The translations under genes were made by a program, and so were the position numbers. From contig NC_059477.1 of assembly GCF_018139145.2 (NCBI RefSeq), forward strand, positions 14,371,522 through 14,435,521: 64,000 bases of DNA, read 5' to 3'. Under the pieces are notes generated by a model. The model saw nothing but the letters and a program-made list of their open reading frames with translations. It ran no database searches and was not told the origin of the DNA. Numbering within the stretch: position 1 is the first letter of the stretch; every line of letters starts with the position of its first letter. The DNA is from Gymnogyps californianus. Its lineage: Eukaryota > Chordata > Aves > Accipitriformes > Cathartidae. Below are positions 26,933-40,125 of the stretch, piece after piece.

Positions 26933-29142
26933 AGGGATAGATAACACCAGCTCCTCGGGGGCAGCTGCCCACTCTCAATCTGTCTTGCTTAGGTTGCAAG
27001 CTCTTTAGCATAGGAAACCTTTTGTGCCTTGTACAGACTTAAATTCAACCCTGGTGCTTAGGAAGGTAGTAGTTTATTACATTATATAAAATGTGTTTTC
27101 AATTCTGAGATGTAACTTAAGTCCTTGCTGACAGTGACATTAGTACAGACTTAGAGAGTTTGTTTGCAGCTCTGTCTTCAGCCTGGCATTTTAAGCTGCG
27201 CTCTTGTGGCCTGTCAGAGGTGGTTGCTGTAGCATGAAAATGCTTTGGAAAATATCTATGTATTGTGGTTTATTTATTATCTTTGTATGTGTATTTCACC
27301 TATTAGTGCTAAATGGCTTTTTGGAGGGTGATTGTAGCCATGTCAGTAGCTGGGTGGCTTCACTGTTTCTTTCCTCCTGTTTATTGAGTACTATCAGCTT
27401 TTGTGTCTTTCCCCTACTCCCAATTTGTTTGGCTTTCAGACCCTCTGTAACTCTGGAGTCTGGAAGCAAAAAATTTCTTCCTTTAAAATGAAAAACAAAA
27501 CCCAGCCTAGGGGAGCTAAACTAACTTCTGACCATCTGTTAGAAGGTTAGTAATATCACTACCTTGAACTATGGCTTCATTTTCGTATTTCACGCAGCAG
27601 CTTCTCTGCATTGTTTATATTCTGGTTGAAGGGGATCTTCCTATACCAGGATGCAATAGGAACGTCATTTTTCCTCTAACATGAGCAGATGTCCTATCTG
27701 CAGTACTAGCAATAACATTGCTGCTTCCTGTTGTTGCAGATGTTGTTAGTAGGCTAGAGCTGAAAGCAAAGAGGGGGCACATTTCAGCCCCTGCCATTCA
27801 ATGCCATCAACATCAATGCTACGTATGCACCTCCTTTTCCACATGTACTCTTTAATAGTGGGTATCTCAGCTAGCGGGCAGGAAGTTGCCCTGGAACACA
27901 AATTTATTTCCTTTCTACTTTACATAGGGGAGGAGTGCTTCCAAAATCTCTGTTGTTGTTCTCTGCCTTGACCTTTGCTTTCTCTAGATTCATTTACATT
28001 AAACCCAAATTACAAGTGGTGTGTTACCATATTTAGGCAAGGAGTGCCTGAACTGAATCTGGCACACATTTAAGTGTAAATCTCCCCACTCCTAGATTTC
28101 AGGGCACAGCCCTGTGCAAGTCTTCAATCAGCAATTATTGCATTCTTTTTCCTTTTTATAGGAGGTCACTATCAAATCCCATGACACATTTCTATCACTA
28201 ATCTGGCAGGCTGCCATTCAGACCACAGGAAGCCTGGGAGAGAAGAATATACACTTAGGGCCTTATTCCATCTTCGTTATTCCCTACACCAGCAGAATTC
28301 CTTAAAGTCTCTGGAAGTTTGATCTGAATGGAAAGTATTTTGCCTGAATAGCACCCCTTATTGAGGCATTGTCACCGAGTCACAAATTTAGATGAGTGTT
28401 GTGGCTAGCAGTTTAATCTATACTGTATGGCCGTTTTTTCACACCAACACAGGGAGTGCTAATCGCTTCTAATGGTCTAGCAGTATGTCTGGCAGTGAAG
28501 GGACTTCTCGATTTGAGAGCTGGACACTGAAAGGAAAAAAAAAGAGTTCCTGTTCAAGACTTTATCTGAGAATTTATTCATTTTGACAGTGAGGGGAATA
28601 TTGTATTTTAATGGTTTTCAATGGGAAACACAACCTTACTATAGGAGGAAAGCCAGGGTTCCGTTCACAAAAAATATGCAAAAAACTTGTGCTTTGGAGG
28701 AAAAGGAACAAAGACAAAACTGTGATTTGTGCATAAAAAATAACAAGAAATGAAAATCATAAATGTAAGGCAGTATCCATAGCTGTCAGTTAGATGATAA
28801 TATGGAAGCCTTAAACTCTTTTCCTATCTACTTTTTTGTTCCTTAGTATATGAATGCATTCTTGTACTTAAAATGACTACTAATCTTGTATGTTATTGCT
28901 GTATAGAGACTTACAGAGAGATAGTAACTTTTTTTTTTTACGTTTGGATCATTGCCAGTTCAGTGGCTACTATTATCACTTGTGATTTCATGGAGCTGTA
29001 ATTGTTGGGAAGTAACTTGCCTGTTGTTTTAACTAGTAGCACTTATCTGCATTTCTGTATTAATAAATATTGTCTCAGTCCTTCAGGGAGTTCTAGTAAT
29101 TTTTTTTTTGGTTCATTCAATATTGTTTTCTTCTCATTTCAG

Positions 29143-29300
29143 GTTATTGAAGGAAAGCTGGCTCCTTTCTTGGGGAAGGTGATCAAGTTTGCCACCTCTC
29201 ATGTGTACAGCTGCAGCCTTTGTAGTCAAAAGGGTTTCATCTGTGAGATTTGCAACAATGGAGAAATCCTTTACCCCTTTGAGGACATTTCTACAAGCAG
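29143..29300 (+). CDS. PLEKHM3: PLEKHM3, penultimate coding exon (first zinc pairs)
   Basis: The exon has a strong acceptor (TTGTTTTCTTCTCATTTCAG, AG at 29141-29142) and a weaker donor (AGCAG|GTACTG). It starts at phase 0, encodes 52 whole codons and leaves two bases of an Arg codon completed by the next exon. The protein begins [20 protein letters not shown] and continues with two Cys-x2-Cys pairs: CSLC at exon residues 24-27 and CEIC at 34-37. It then reads [11 protein letters not shown]. These pairs are zinc ligands of the Rubicon-homology-type domain, which in relatives such as PLEKHM1 and Rubicon binds the late-endosomal GTPase RAB7. Whether PLEKHM3 does the same is not shown here. As far as I recall, this segment is nearly identical to human PLEKHM3. 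The open frame extends on both sides of the exon, but those flanks are intronic. Confidence 0.97.
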
Positions 29301-30028
29301 GTACTGTAATGTCAGTCATACATCTGACTTGCGTATCATGTCTTTGCAGATTCTCAGCCTCGTGACCTCTTGTTTAAATAACTAGGGACTGGATCCCACT
29401 AATGCACATTTCTGGGCAGCTACACTAGATTACTGGTCCAGAGAGGCCACCAGGAGCAGACTTGGAAATAGATGGGAAGAGCTAATTCCCAAAGCCCTGT
29501 AAGTCTCAGAACAGTTGTTCAAAAAGGGAAGAGTCCCCAGTAGCATCACACAGTGTGATTTATCCAAAGCTCTTCTGAGTTTGCAAAGTGTCCTGAAAAG
29601 CCAAATGGATTCTCTGGAGTGATCACAGACATCTTTCTAGTATCTGATGTCACTGGGCCCATGATATACTGCAATTGTCCATTGTAAAACAATAACCATC
29701 TATTCTGAAGCGTTTTCCCCATGAAATGTTATGGCTAATTCTCTGCTTTCTGTGTGCATACTCCTCTGTGCCTATGTCTGCAAGATTTTTTTTTTTTTAA
29801 ATGACATTGCTATTCTCAGGTGGCTACGAAATAAATATAAGCGTATGCCAGTCATAAGCTAAACAAAAGAACCTTTATTTCACATTATATGGAGTACTGG
29901 ATGCCAGATCAGGGACAGGAGTTGCATGGAAAACCTAGAAGCAAAATGCAGGAAACCAGAGCAGACTTGGCAACACAGCAGTGTTACTACTCTTTTTCAA
30001 AAATGTCTTGGATTTTGAATAAAGGAGA

Positions 30029-30052
30029 TTTTTTTTTTTTTTTTTTTTTTTT
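30029..30052. repeat. T24 homopolymer
   Basis: A run of 24 T in the last PLEKHM3 intron. No recognisable element body is attached to either side. Confidence 0.9.
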
Positions 30053-33000
30053 AAAACTCAACAGAAAGACGGTATATCTGACAGCACAGCATTCCTCCAT
30101 AGATAAGTACTTTTCTGGCTGTTTCAAATACAGTCATTTTAATTTGTTCTCCAAAGTGTTCTATTCAAGGGAAAAAAAAAATTGAAGAGCCACCTTTGGA
30201 AACAATCAGGACCAGCCTGTTAAAAGGGCTTCGTTAAGAGTCTGATTCCCCTGCGTGCACAAAGATGTTAAATTAGAAGTAACCAAGGACTACTCTTCAG
30301 GGATTTTCAGCCTGACCTGAGTTTCAAAGACTGTTTGCACAGTCTTTTTCCAGACTCTCATTCTAAAAAATGCATTGACAAAGCAGTGGGCATAAGCTAA
30401 ACAAGGTATGCAGCTGAGCTCTATAAACGGTTTTCAAGAAAGAATGTATCTAGGGTGCATGGTGAGATAGGCTGAGTTAAAAAGAGAGAGACTAAGATGA
30501 CATAAAACATAAGATGCCTATTGAGACTGTATAAAAGGTGATTGAAGATATTCCCGAAAGATTGATGAGAACGTGTAAGAGCATTTGGGAAGACAGGTTT
30601 ACTTGAAATGTCTGTGCATTTGATTTGTCTGGGGGATTTTTGGTCAGAAAAACATTGTTTGGTGTATATTGTTCCCCCGCCCTTCAGCTGAGGTCAGACA
30701 TACCTTGCAATTACAGAGTTTAAAACCTTCTGGAATCAAATAGTATTTGTCAGCAGTTCAGTGAAAGCCAAAAGAAGCTGCTCTAGCTCCTGTTTTTATG
30801 TGAATTGGAAGCCAGAAAGGACTTTTGTTCATGTTTCACAAATGTAAAGTCGTGGTTGATGTCATGCCAAAGACAGCGGTCTTTGTTAATGATTTTAATT
30901 AAAACACAATCAGCACGAAAGGTTCTCCAATATTTCTCTTTCTTATTTTGTCAGAGGTCATTCTGCTTACTCCTTTTGTACTCCTTATCACTAAACCTTG
31001 CTTTTATCCCCAGCATTTTCCATTTCCCTTCCTAGTTAGTTTTCTCATCTCATTACTACTCCTGTGTGTACATGCATCTCTGTGAAACTAATCAGATTAT
31101 TTCAGTTCCATATTTTTGCTCTTTTCCACGTTCAGGCTGGAGGCAAGTCATGCCATCAGAGGAGCTTGTGTGTTTTACTGTGCCGCTCCATCAGCTGCAA
31201 AGCAGTGAGGGAGAAGGCCAGGTAGAGGGGTTTTGTGTTTGTTTCCATTTCTTACAGATGAGAGAGATTTCTGAGGTAGGTGTGCTGACCACTACAATGA
31301 CAAGTGTAAGGTGAGGAGGCTAGTTAGAAATAGGTAGATGTACAGAGTAACCTGTGGCAGATGGAATGGCAAGTCACAAAAAGTTTGTGTGAAGACTTGC
31401 AGTTATATGTGAAATTTCTGATGACATGTGTTCAGCTTTCCTTGTTAGTTAAGTGTCATACAGAGCTCTGAGTAAACAGTTAGCTCAGACTTGTGATTTA
31501 GTTGTACTATTCTGAGTCCACAGTGTGCAGTGAGAATTGACTATGATTCCCTTTCTCTATCCTGGTTTTCTGGAATTGCTGTCTACAGCATAGTATTCAC
31601 ATTTTGTACTCAATACTAGATTCCCAGGTACCCTGGCTGTAGCAGCTGAGTTAAGGAGGGAAGAGCAGCTGAGCTCTGAAGACCATGTTTTTCCTTCTTG
31701 CTTTTGAACGTTGCTCATTCAGTTTTGAGCATGCTACTAATTCTACCAGCAAGCTGGGCTGTTAGGTTAAAAATATTCAAAAGTGGGTGCATGACAGCTT
31801 TTGCGGACTTCACCTCTCTGTTTAATGTTTGAAAAGTGAAGTTGGGGGGGTGGGTGATGGGGTGGTGTCTGTGTTGAGCTGGCATTTGTTTTTCTGGCTA
31901 CCTCCCTGACTTTTCTTGCTCTTTGCAGAGAAGAGTGACAGCTGTCAGAGAGGCCATTACAATTCCAAGGTTGTTCTCAGCTGGTTGTTACCTTTCCATC
32001 TTCATGGTCTCTTAGGTCAGCTTTGAGGTGGAGAGATTGTTTCTCTCCAAAATATTCTCAGGAGTTTCTGGAGCAGTCTTCAGTAGGAATTTATGAAGGA
32101 TGAGTCTTCTTTAGACAGATACAGCCGAGAGAAGAGGAGGGCCCCTCTTGAGGGCTGGAGTTTCTCTTTGGTCAGGTTATTTGCTTGAGAGTCATTTTTG
32201 TCAGTCCTTGAGCAAACAGAGTGAATACCTGGGTTTATGCACTCCTCAGGGTTTGAATACACATATATTACATACCCTTCTCTCACTAATCAGCATGACA
32301 CATTCCTTTGTTGGCAAACGGTTCCAAAACAAACACAATCAGTTCACTTAATTAGCGGGTCTGTGCGCTGTGCTTGGCAGGCTCTTTACATCCTGCTCAA
32401 CAATACAGCGCAACAGTTTGCTGCCTTGAATGTAAGGGTGGGCTCACAAAGTCATAAGCTTTCTAATGATATTTCCTTTCTGTGGCTTCTCCTGGGAGGC
32501 AGCCATTCTGCACAGAGCTTAATGAAAGCTATGATTCAGTAGTTAAACGATTTCTTAAAAATTGTCCCATCCTTTTGGATGCCTCTTCCAGTCAGTTTGA
32601 CTCCTCTGTCCCCTGTTTTCCTCTGTCTTACCCATATTTATATAACAGTTCATCAGGGTTCTTTCTACATTTCACAATTTTGGCATCTTTTTGAAGGCCT
32701 TTAAATCATGAGAACCATACATAAAGCCTCCTGAGTTCATTGCACATTTCATGGAGCAAATTGCCAGATAATGTAAACTCTCACAGCTCTGCTTTTGCTG
32801 GAGCTCTGGCAACTTAACCTGAGCATCTACCTCCTGTTTTATTTCTTGGACTAAATTTGCCCCAGGCTTAAATTTAGAAAATAAACGTATAAAGTTATCC
32901 TATTATATCACTAATTTTATTTTTACAAGTGTTGTGAAATGAGTTTAAAAATCCCTGGGTATAAATTGGCTTCTTAGAGCTATCCTTGCCCATTTGTTAG

Positions 33001-33088
33001 CAGCTAGGCACTGCCCCTCAAGTTGTTCTGATATTGCTTGTTCTTCATTAACGCGGTAAAAAGTTTTTGTTTCTTTCTCCTAAATGTT

Positions 33089-33105
33089 AAAAAAAAAAAA
33101 AAAAA
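33089..33105. repeat. A17 homopolymer
   Basis: A run of 17 A in the last PLEKHM3 intron. Confidence 0.9.
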
Positions 33106-36100
33106 GCAGAAGTGAAAAGAAAATGCCTGTGTGGTGGTACTATTGTCTGTAATATGTGGCTGTATTTGTTTTATAACCTAGAACAATTTTTAACAAGTTT
33201 TAAATCTTAAGGAATACTGAGAGGAATATCATCGGAACAAGAATAGAATTATTCATTAAAAAGGGTTTTCTGTCCAATTAGATAATTAAGTAATTATAGT
33301 TATGGTTAAGATTATTATATGCTACCCAGTTAATAAAGTTTTGGTCTTGCCTGTGTGTCAGCATCCTAGTGACTACTTTCACAGGCAATTTGTTGTGTTT
33401 TGCTGGTAGAGCTACTTGCTTGGTTAAGAACTATTTAGTCAATTCCTTGCCTTTTATGTGGTGGCTATAGATATATGTGAACCATGAAGAGTTGCTCTTT
33501 TGTGTTTGTATTCATTTATCAAGGCTAAACTGTTTTCACTTTGCAAAGTTAATTTGTTCTGCAGATCAGTTAAGACATGTAGACCTTTTAAGATACAAAC
33601 CAGAAGACCCAAGTTTAAAATAGACGTGCCACAGAACAGGCTTGACTCTATCAACCAGCTTGGATGCCTCTATAATCTTTGGCCACCATCCTGATAAGAC
33701 CTATGAATGTATTTAACTTTACACATAGCAAGAAGTCTTACTAAAGGCTCTGAGGCTGTGCTTAGCTTTACATGCATGCCAAAGTCTTTGCAAGATTACA
33801 GCTCACTGTGTTATGGATGCTGTGTCACTGGACAAAAACAGCTTTGAGCATTTGGGAGAATGTTAAAGACACATATTAGGTGGAGAGACTGAAATACGTA
33901 GTATAGAGCATTTCCAGAAAATACCTTGGCACAGGTCAAAGGCATCACTCAAAGTACATAATTTTCCCTCTTGCTTTGATTAGTTTGTTTTATGCTAGAC
34001 AGCCTTTCCCCAAGCCCAGTTCACCTGAGCTGTGCTAGTAGTTTAGTACCTAATTTTTGAAAGAGCTTAGCTTATCAGATGTTGATCGTTGGTTCAAAGC
34101 ACCTTGAAGTGATCTACTCAGCACTTTCTTTAAAGAAACTTAGGCACCTAAGTAGATGTTAAGTTCTCTTGGTAATTTAATTTCACCTGAATCTGTCAAA
34201 ACTGGTCAAAATCTTCTGGCCTAGATCTTCTGATTTTTGTCTGTGCAGGGTAGTGCAGTAATGTTACCTAGAATACATAAACAGAAAGAGATAAAATATA
34301 CTGGCTTTTTCATCAAGCGTTGTATTTTGGAACTGAATTAGCTTTAGAGGTTGGTTTACCTGCCTCATGTCAGACTGGTATTAACTAGAATGTTCAGCAT
34401 AAAGGCAGATACTTATTTCAAGTAGGAAGGTCTCTGCAGTGCTGCCTCGTGCTCTTCCCCACTGGCTGACCATGGCAGCCATCTCGCTTCCAGTTTCTAT
34501 TTTGCAGCTTCCCTGCTGTGTCTTCTTCCTCACTTTAGATACTTCCAACTTGCCAGTCAAGACCTTTTAATTCTTCCTCCTCCTTCCTCATGCAACTTCC
34601 CCTTTTAAGACAGACTTCTCCATCTCCCAAATATGGTTCCTTGTAGACCAGACAGCAGCTTTTCAATTGCTTTTTAGCCCATGAAAGCCAACATTGCCAA
34701 CTCTAAGTGCTCAGAAATTCTAAGATTACCTTAAGAATCTTGTTGTTTATATGCTTTATTTTTTTAAATGTTAAGTTCCTTTTTTCCATCTTGGGTCCAG
34801 GTAGGCATGTCTTCAACGCTATGGCAGAGCTACGAAGTCCAGGTGCCTTTGCCTTTCTCTTTTATTAAAAGCAGAAATCCTGTCTTAATCACAGGATTTC
34901 CAGACTTGAGACTTAAAAAAAAAAAATGCAAAATAGTAGAATCATGCAGTCAAATTATAATGGTTGAGGGCAGTATGTTAATATTACTGTTAATAGTATT
35001 GCCTGACTCTTTGCTTTTACATCTTCAACCATCACTTTGTGAATACAATTCATTAATAACAGGAGGGGTAGGGGGGCGAAGTCCAGTTCATGGCATGGCA
35101 GCTAGCAGAGGCAGAGGATATATGTCTGAGCAATGTGAACACTTGAATGTCTGTGGCATCTCAGCCTCTCCACTGGTTTACAGGTACTGGATCTACCATG
35201 AGTACGGCTTTTCCCCTTTCCAAAGTTAACTTAGCTCCACTGACTAAAGTGTAATCACGTGAGTTTCAGATTAAATGTTTTAATACTGATTTTCGTGTGC
35301 CTTTACTGATTTCTTGTGAACTGCTGTGTATAGGCCACATTACTTGGCTTGGTATCTCTGAACTTAGACAACTCGCAAAGTACAGTACTGAGGTCGACAG
35401 TCAGTCCTTAGTTCTCCTGCTGGATGCAAGTATGGAAATATACGTAGATAAGTGTAGTATATACCACTGCAGCCACAGCTCAGAAGGAGCTGAGGACACA
35501 CTTTCCTCCTTAATCAGGAGCGACAAGAGCTCTGTGAAGAGAGGTCTGGGAGCTGCAAGATCCCTTTGCTCCTGCTTGACCCTGCTGCTGTGCTCCAGTG
35601 CCGTAACTCAGCCTTTGTACACAAATGTCACAGGAGGATAGCAAGTGGTTAAATCAAGCTGTTCTTGTTCAGCCCCGGCCCGTAACAAATTGTTCTGTGA
35701 GGACCCAAAATGAAGGCCTGCTCTGCGATTTCTCTGGGTCTAGCAATGGAGGAGTTGACACTGAGGCTCCCCCCAGCTGGTGGAGCACTGGTGGTTTTCT
35801 CTCCCTTCCAGTGAGCTGCCCGCTTTTCCCCTCATTTGTGAGGCTTTAATATCTCTGACCACTTTGCACATCTGTTGGATGCAGTCGACCTTGGCAGTGG
35901 GTGCTGGCATGACAGGACGAGGGGCAAGAGACGGCGCAGACAGGGAGGCACCCGGTGGCAAGCCCTGGGCAGCCAAGCCAGGATAGGGGCTTATTCATTC
36001 ATCCTCCCCCCATGCCTGGGGCACTTCTCCAGCAGCTCAGTGTAACCCGTGCTGGATAAAAGGGAGCAGACCCTGGTCTGGCAGCTTTCGTGCAGGGACA

Positions 36101-37510
36101 CTGGGTAGCGTGTCATTCAGCCATCCTGGGGTGGCATTACTAGAGCAGCAATGGTGGCGTTGGTCACAGACACCGTGTCAGGCTGTGTTTGGGCTGGTCC
36201 CTGCGGCTGTTCCAGAGGTGCAAACCGTGGGCATTCTACTTGGTGAGTCCCATCAGTGCAGGCTGGTGGTTGCTGTATACCCCTTGCTAGCTGCCACCTG
36301 TAACCAGCTCACCCCTCTGCATCATTTCCCCCAGCACATGAGCTGGGCCGATGGTTGGCAGTTACAGTTATTTCCGCTGTTTCTGTACCCTCTGGGGCCA
36401 GCCCAGGACCCAGCCATGCCATTATAAATGAGGAGCATCTTCAAGCTCTGGCATATCAAGGGTAACCCCCATCTCATGAGCAGGTATATGGAAAGGAAAA
36501 CTATGATTATGCTTTGAATCACTGCTGGCTGCCTGAACACTGAATTAATCATTTAGAGTGAGTTTCAGACATGTAACAGTTTGAGGGGCTCTGGGTAGTG
36601 GGCTCTGCTCTGTTTTTGTTTGGCCTTTTTTTTTTTTTCCCCTCTTCAGAGGCAAATTTTTCAAAAGCAAGTCAGAAGTATTAACAGTTTTTAAGTATGG
36701 TATTTAAAAAAAAAACCCGTGTCTAGTAAGGACCGTAAGTGTGTCATACAAGGCATTATCTTAACAAGCTCCTTGTAGGGACAAATCAATGTCGTATTAG
36801 TGCCAACTTTCTTCCATTCATTTACTACATGGGCGTCCCTCCCTAGGCAGACTCCTTGCGTTGGTTCCTAGGCAACTGTAATAATATTGCTGCACGTGTG
36901 TGTCAGGCATTGATTGCCTTTGGGGCTTTTTTTGTGTTGTAAGTGAACACAGGCTAGGCCATTTTCCTTTTCTTTGTGTTCCGCTAAAGTCTCTGAGAGT
37001 TTTGAAGGGTGCGTCTGTGATATTCACAGCTGAGCAATTCAGAAATACTTGCAGACAGGCACATGTGCATAGCATGGGATGGTGATCATGCTGGAATCCC
37101 TAGGCAAGGCTTACTTCAGCTACTGTGGTTTACTCTTCGGGGGTTTTTAATAACCGAGTTACAGGTGGCTTAGTATTTTGGATACTTGGTGAATGTATAG
37201 CATCATCTAAAGAAAACATAATGAACAACCCCGTTTTATCTTGGTTTTACTCTGCATAGAGGGAAAGAAAAAAACCCAAAGAGTTTTAGTCAATGAAGGG
37301 TTCAGCCCTAAATCAAATCCTTACTGAAATTCCTTTCAAGGGATTACTCACTTGAGCAAATGTGCGCAAGGTCTGGCACAGAGGAAGTGGGGTTTTTAAA
37401 TGAAAAAATGAAAGTTAATGTATAAAATTACAAGAGAAAGGATGGTGGGTGAATATGGCACTGTAGTGAGACAGGGGAGCTCTTTGCCCTTCTCAGCTCT
37501 TCTAAGAGCT

Positions 37511-37590
37511 CCTGGCTGACCTTGAACAAGTCAGTTCACCTCTTGTTTCCTGTTTGTGAGGTGGGAATGGCAGTATATCTGTCATCCACC
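37511..37590 (+). mobile_element. MIR-like SINE remnant
   Basis: The sequence CTGGCTGACCTTGAACAAGT, then CAGTTCACCTCTTGTTTCCT and GTGAGGTGGGAATGGCAGTAT, runs parallel to the MIR consensus words 'ctgtgtgaccttgggcaagtca', 'cttaacctctctg..tttcct' and 'atctgtaaaatgggg'. This suggests an ancient amniote SINE fragment. Divergence is considerable and the ends are approximate. Confidence 0.5.
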
Positions 37591-40004
37591 GTTTGTTCAC
37601 TTCAGGGATGAACAGCATAACCATGAGCTGCTTTGATTCCCCACTTGGTGTTTGGAAGCCAGACAGGTACAGCCCATGTGCGTGGTACTGAAGCTGTCCT
37701 AATAAACCTTGCTAGTCCCAGCAGCTTCATCCCAACACAGTCACGCTGGTCAGTCTGTCAACCTGTAAGGTTCCTAGGAGATGAATAAAACTGTCTTTCA
37801 GATGACATCATGGGCTGCCAATTGATCATCCCTGGTTTATTTTATCTGCTTAAGGTGGAAAGTCTTTGAGGCCTCTTTGTGTTGCACCCCACTCTTTGGG
37901 CACCTGATCTTACCCATAGGTACCTAAATGGTGGTGCAGTACAGAGGAGAAATATAAGTGTAATCAATTGGTTGTGCAGAATCTAGAATTACTTGAGCCA
38001 TAAGCCTGTGAAATACATGTGGGAAGCATGAAAAGAATTTGCCAGAATTTAGAATTTACCAGTATTGATATGTATATGTTTCAAATGCCCAGACTTAATG
38101 GAAGATACTAACATTGGCATTTCCTCAGCATACAAGGAATGATTTTATGCTTTTAATGCAGGAAGGCTTTTCTTTTGTAACTAGTAATGATAATAATAAG
38201 AGCATTATAATGCCTGGCTGGCTGTGGAGAGCTTTCCCCTTTCTCTCTTACACTTTTCAGTGCAATAGAAATTATTTAGAGGATTGAATAATTCTCTGCA
38301 TTTTTGTTACTCTAGTGTTCAAACAAGTAAAACATCCTTAAAACATAAAACACCCCCTATAGTCTCAACAGAAATTGAGTTGGTCAGAAAAGAGGAAAAA
38401 AAGAGAGAAAACACTGAAATAGAGAGGAAGCTATTTCAGCTGCCTTCTTAGAAGACTGAAAGTATGTATGAAAACAACATGCAGTGTTCACCAATTCTTC
38501 AAATAATGTTTGAAAAATAGCAAGATGCTGTTAATGTGCAGCATCGCAATATCATTCATTAAAGAAGGAAACATGAAAGGCCCGAATGGCTGTGGGCTCA
38601 TCAGCTTATTATCAGTGGTGTATAGAAACCTCACGAAAGATGCAGGGACTTTTTGGCCTCTAGCCAAAGAAGTCGACAGGATTCAGAAATAGTACCTGAA
38701 CTGTGAATTACCTATGACAACAACAAGGGTTAAGGGAAAGATAACTAAGTGTAGTGAACTATTACGTGAGCCTTTTATAGACTACAAAATGTACTTTTTC
38801 TCCAGAGAAATAAAAGCATTTTGGAGTACTGAGGCTTGAAAACAACAGTAAAGAAAAACTGTGAAACTCATACGTGGAGATAAAATTAGATGTCAGGATT
38901 AAATAAGAAGCAATCTGTTTCTAAGAAGGAATATAATTTTGGTGCGGTTTTTGGTATCACTGGAAAATTTCTCGCAGTGAGATTAGGAATGGTCAACCAG
39001 TTGACATTTCCAGGGTCAGTTAAGACTGACTGTAATTGATATGATGAAAAGCAAAGCTGTAGATGGCTTGGGGTAGTATAGCTCAATCACTTTAGAGGGA
39101 GTAACTTACCATTTGCACAAAGGCAGAGCAAGATCAGCATTGACCCCCAGCCCTGGTGACTGAGTTTCTTTAGGAGTGAGGGGAGACAAGCATGCAGTGA
39201 AGGCTGACCCAGGTATCCTCTCTACCTGTCCCTATGGAGAGCAAGAGGCAGCTTTGTTCTCCAACTCAGAGCACCGTTATTCCAGGCTGCTGTTTTGTTG
39301 TCATCTGCACCCCGTGGCTGGGGCTGGGAGTACGGCAGCCTTCACTGGAGAAAGCAGAAAATAGGTCTTCAGAGCGGCAGTCAGGGGTGAGGGCACCAGA
39401 ATGGACCAACGATGGTCACTATGGCTGCTAGTGCAGTGGACTGTGAGATCCGGGGCTGGCTGTTTGCGCTGCCTCTGGTTAGTGCCTGACAGCGTGGGGT
39501 CCTGGTCAGAGCTTCAGCTATTGCACCAGCTCTAATAAATAACAGTACAGACATTTATTCTCTCTCTTTTGGTTCTGAGTGATATAAGTTTGTTAATTTT
39601 TTCCACTGAGCTTATTTCTGAAAAATGAATTCATATTAATTTAAACACCATCAATTTTTGTTTTCTCTGCTGATGGCCTTTGACTGGGGACAACAGGTGT
39701 GCTGGCTCCTCTCTAATCCTCCTCCATCCATTTCAGCAGCAATTTCTGATAAGTTTTGTCACCTCCATGCATCCTGTGGAGAAATATTGAGCGAGCATAG
39801 GGAGTGGCAATGCGAGAGCACAAAATTACACCCCTCATCAATCATTACACTCTAGCAACTTCCAGGGCACTGTAAATTGCTGACTAACAAGGGAGAATTA
39901 GCTTGATAAAATCACCATTAGTGTCAGTTCAGAATGATGTAAAGTTTTAAAGACACTACTGTCCTCTCTGTCTCTCCCTCATCCATTAGTGTGTCTGTTC
40001 GTGG

Positions 40005-40125
40005 AGATCCCAATCCAGCAAAGCACGTAAGCACATACTTAATTGTAGGCAGATCAGTAATCCCAAGGAAATCACTGGGATATGAGTCCTAAGCATGTGA
40101 TTATGTGCTTCACTGGATCAGGGCC
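40005..40125. repeat. Imperfect palindromic ancient repeat
   Basis: The left arm starts at 40005 (AGATCCCAATCCAGCAAAGC, then ACGTAAGCACATACTTAA). The right arm ends at 40125 and, read on the minus strand, starts GGCCCTGATCCAGTGAAGC, then ACATAATCACATGCTTA. The arms match at most positions over about 35-40 bases and flank a spacer of about 45 bases with TCCCAAGGAAATCACTGGGA near the centre (itself a small imperfect palindrome). I recognise the wording (ATCCAGCAAAGCAC...AAGCACATGCTTAA) as that of an old interspersed hairpin repeat of sauropsid genomes, but do not assign a family name. Confidence 0.7.

Larger units (their letters stand above)
11396..29142 (+). other. PLEKHM3: PLEKHM3 intron (17.7 kb)
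   Basis: It starts with GTAAGT and ends with a long pyrimidine tract and TTTCAG. Features seen are an A15 run (11826-11840), a CR1 3' fragment (about 12040-12249), a MIR-like remnant (about 17335-17405), an A13G8 run (18974-18994), an (AAAT)4 microsatellite (26917-26932) and scattered T runs. No further exon is needed, because the flanking exons join in frame. The open frames on both strands are short and without recognisable domains, and the GC-richer patch around 24.9-25.2 kb showed no splice-bounded exon. Confidence 0.85.

Noticed and set aside
34768..35229. Plus-strand open frame of 153 codons in the last PLEKHM3 intron
   Set aside because: It crosses an AAAAAAA tract, has no domain, and the flanking PLEKHM3 exons join in frame without it.
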